From contig CM043957.1 of assembly GCA_014529385.2 (NCBI GenBank), forward strand, positions 83,373,381-83,437,380: DNA of 64,000 bases, in the 5' to 3' direction. Below the pieces are notes generated by a model. That model was not told the origin of the DNA. It did no database searches and saw only the letters and a program-made list of their open reading frames with translations. Shown here piece by piece: positions 61,768 to 64,000 of the stretch. The position numbers were made by a program, and so were the translations under genes. The stretch comes from Adiantum capillus-veneris (taxonomy: Eukaryota; Streptophyta; Polypodiopsida; Polypodiales; Pteridaceae). Each line of letters begins with the position of its first letter. Position 1 is the first letter of the stretch.

Positions 61768-62313
61768 TCATTCCCCCTCCCTTGGCCCGCTTATATTCTC
61801 CTCCCCCCTCTCTTCCCCCCACCTGCTCGCCTCACCCTCCCCTCCGCCTCATTACCCCCCCCTTGGCCCGCTATCCCCACCCTCTTTTTGCCCCCCACAC
61901 CATTGACTTCTTCCCCTCCTGTCATCCTTGAGACACCATGCAAGACAAGAGAATAGGACAACCCCACCCCCCCCCCCCCCCCCCCCCCCCTCACACACTC
62001 TCTTCCCCCCCATGGTGGGCACCCGCCATAGAGCCCCCCCTCTCTCTCCTATCCACGCCACCTCATCCCCTTCTCTCTCTCTCTCGTTCTTCTTAGCCCA
62101 AAGGCGTAGCCCCCACCATGGAGCCCACTCTCCCTCCACACCACACACTCACTCACCCTCACCCTCTCACACCCTCATCCTCTCCCTCACTCACCACCCC
62201 AATCCCCTCTCCCTCTCTCGCGCTCTGTTCGGCTCCACCCTGCCTGCAATCCCTCTCTGTCTCCCTCTCGGCCTGTAGAAGGTGCAGCGCACAGCTCTTC
62301 TCTCTCTCTCTCA

Positions 62314-62360
<47 letters not shown>

Positions 62361-62588
62361 ACTCCCCCACCCCCATCTTCACGTAGTTGCCGGATGGCCG
62401 CCAACACAAAGAAAAAAAATATATAAAAACATATATGTAATATATATAAGCCCCCGTTCCCATCGCACGCTTGCGCACACATATAAATACACACACACGC
62501 ACTTACGCATGCGCACCCATATACAAACATACATATATATATATACATATATATACACATCCACCCACATGCACATACGTACATACAC
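61215..62588 (+). repeat. 3' LTR of the Tat-like element, truncated
   Basis: It matches 52066 to about 53470, including the order of poly-C runs (61341-61373, 61737-61765, 61967-61990) and the (AC)n tract (62316-62358), which is not preceded here by the long (CT)n present in the 5' LTR. It ends abruptly after CCACCCACATGCACATACGT; the last 1.1 kb of the LTR is missing. Confidence 0.85.
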
Positions 62589-62982
62589 ATGCTGTCGTGC
62601 AGCTCCGCTACCATGTAGAGAAAGAGAGCAGAGAAATGCAAGCTAAGCTTCTTTGAAGCCTACACATTTAATGGTCAATGATCAAGGCTTGTTAACAGGC
62701 CACGTTTAATGATTAATGTATGCCAATAGATACCTCAATGATGCCAAAACCTGATTATGCTTGAAGTTTACATATATATACAACATCCACCCACATGCAC
62801 ATACGTACATACACATGCTGTCGTGCAGCTCCGCTACCATGTAGAGAAAGAGAGCAGAGAAATGCAAGCTAAGCTTCTTGAAGCCTACACATTTAATGGT
62901 CAATGATCAAGGCTTGTTAACAGGCCACGTTTAATGATTAATGTATGCCAATAGATACCTCAATGATGCCAAAACTGATTAT
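62557..62982. repeat. Tandem duplication spanning the LTR break
   Basis: Unit 62557-62758 recurs at 62783-62982 with very few differences (period about 226 bp). The unit begins in LTR sequence (ACATCCACCCACATGCAC) and continues into unrelated flank, so it duplicated the truncation junction. Confidence 0.93.
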
Positions 62983-64000
62983 TTTGGCCTCCTCATCAGG
63001 GTTAGTATGCATTTTATGCAGTTTGAGAAGTCTACGGCTTGGCAGGCAGAGTCCGGTGTCAGTTGTCGGCAATGCTGAGTTGGGTTATTTTGGCATTATT
63101 CAAGAATGTCGGCTCTTGCAATGCTTTAAAAGATATGTATGCCAAGTGTGGTGCCAAGCCATTAAATAATGGCCAAGGGCCACAATTATGTCGCCGATAG
63201 CCGCCTAAGCAATGGCTTCCGGAGCTTGCCTATGGTCGGCCGCCCAAGGCAACAAGCAGACGCCCAAAGTCGTAAGCGAAGGCCACCCAACTAAAGGGCA
63301 TGCCCAAAGGCCGCCCGCCCACAGGTAGAGTTCAAGGGCCACCCATTGGCAACTAAAAAGGGTTTTTAAGTGAATGTCAAACAAAAGAAGAAAGAGCAGG
63401 TCGATGGAGAGTAGTTGCAGCCACACAGGAGGAAGAGAAATGCTTGCGCAAGCTGGCTTGGGCCTCAGTCGGTGCGGAGAAGAAACGCGAAGTGCAGCCC
63501 TCGCCATAGCACTCCTCTTCGGTACCGGTTCCGCCAAATTCGACGCTACTTGAAAGTCTGAGCTGCCACATCATACTGGCCGTTCCTGTGCCATGCCAGT
63601 AGCGGCGGCGCTATTGGCTAATAATAGGACACCTTTTTTTTGCATGCGGAGATAGCAAGAAAAAACGAAGTGAGGAGGCTATCAACGAAGGAGAACAAGG
63701 CTCGTAACGAGCAGAAAGCGAAGGAGAATAGGGCAAGGGGAGAGCAAAAGGCGTCAAGCAAGGCTCTCTCTCTCTCAATCTCCAATCAAGCTAAGCAAGG
63801 GAGTAAGGAGGTAAGCAAGGGCGAGCACTCTCTCTCGTCCTCTTGTCCTTGGTAAGCAAATGAAGAGAGCAAGGCTTGGAGAAGGCGGACCTTGGCATGT
63901 TAAGGCGAGCAATAAAGAAGGCGGAAAAGTAAAGGCTCTCGGAGCCGAGTCTTGAAGCAAGACTCTCGAGAAAGGGCTCTAACAAACAAAGAAGAGTAAA
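62983..64000. other. No gene recognised
   Basis: A region rich in GGCC/GCCCAAGG words (63180-63350) is followed by a purine-rich AAGG/GAGCAAGG stretch (63640-63960) with imperfect short direct repeats. Open frames are short and without recognisable motifs. It may be LTR or untranslated sequence of another element that continues past the window. Confidence 0.4.

Larger units (their letters stand above)
52066..62588 (+). mobile_element. Tat-like Ty3/gypsy LTR retrotransposon with truncated 3' LTR
   Basis: Order on the plus strand: 5' LTR (52066-54572), primer site, an extra ORF, gag, protease, RT, RNase H (partly deleted), second RNase H, integrase, purine tract, 3' LTR (61215-about 62588). 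The second RNase H before integrase identifies the Tat lineage (Ogre, Retand and relatives). The 3' LTR lacks the last 1.1 kb or so present in the 5' LTR. Several stops and an RNase H deletion make it defective. No target duplication can be read because one end is lost. Confidence 0.9.

Overview
The window is plant nuclear DNA made almost entirely of nested, decayed transposable elements. The evidence is Ty3/gypsy elements of the two plant-specific long lineages (Athila-like and Tat-like), a plant CACTA transposon with TNP2, DUF4218 and DUF4216 regions, GT..AG introns, initiator-Met and Asp-tRNA primer binding sites, and very abundant (CT/GA)n, (AC)n and poly-C tracts. A Penelope-like retroelement and the dense dinucleotide repeats would suit a non-seed plant such as a fern, but this is inference. 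I see no convincing single-copy host gene, no tRNA or rRNA gene, and nothing bacterial.

Layout. 1-5 kb: a CACTA-type terminus (398), homopolymer and dinucleotide repeats, a degenerate TTAGATTTA-like array, and a broken two-exon gene that I do not recognise. 5.3-8.6 kb (minus strand): a coiled-coil gene and a transposase-like gene. The latter is cut by a 19.3 kb Athila-like retrotransposon (8577-27848, minus strand, 5-bp target duplication GACGG); an upstream exon of the interrupted gene probably lies at 27898-28491. 29.4-36.6 kb (plus strand): a CACTA element with TNP2 and a second transposase-like gene. It carries an 800-bp solo LTR (target duplication CGGGT), a reversed gypsy RT fragment, and a 255-bp foldback hairpin. 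37-41 kb: microsatellites and degenerate direct repeats. 41.4-43 kb: unrecognised open frames. 44.3-47.7 kb: a Penelope-like RT gene, split by a 2.3 kb LTR-derived element with inverted ends (target duplication CCTTC). 50.3-52.05 kb: a pararetrovirus- or LTR-like regulatory region bounded by inverted repeats. 52.07-62.6 kb (plus strand): a Tat-like element with two RNase H domains and a truncated 3' LTR. The remainder to 64 kb is unrecognised.

The most interesting object is the Athila-like giant. Besides gag, protease, RT-RNase H and integrase it has: (i) a second retropepsin-like ORF after integrase, with seven W-x-x-[KR] repeats; (ii) a duplicated zinc-binding linker before the integrase core; (iii) an env-position ORF running into a long coiled-coil protein; and (iv) nine copies of a 24-bp palindrome with core CATCATACGCGTATGATG. 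Four palindromes lie upstream of gag and five upstream of the env-position ORF. Their spacing matches (282/125/288 versus 282/134/285/283 bp), and each cluster starts about 165 bp from its start codon. This suggests that the leader was duplicated to serve a second transcription or translation unit. All coding regions carry frameshifts or stops, so this copy is probably not autonomous.
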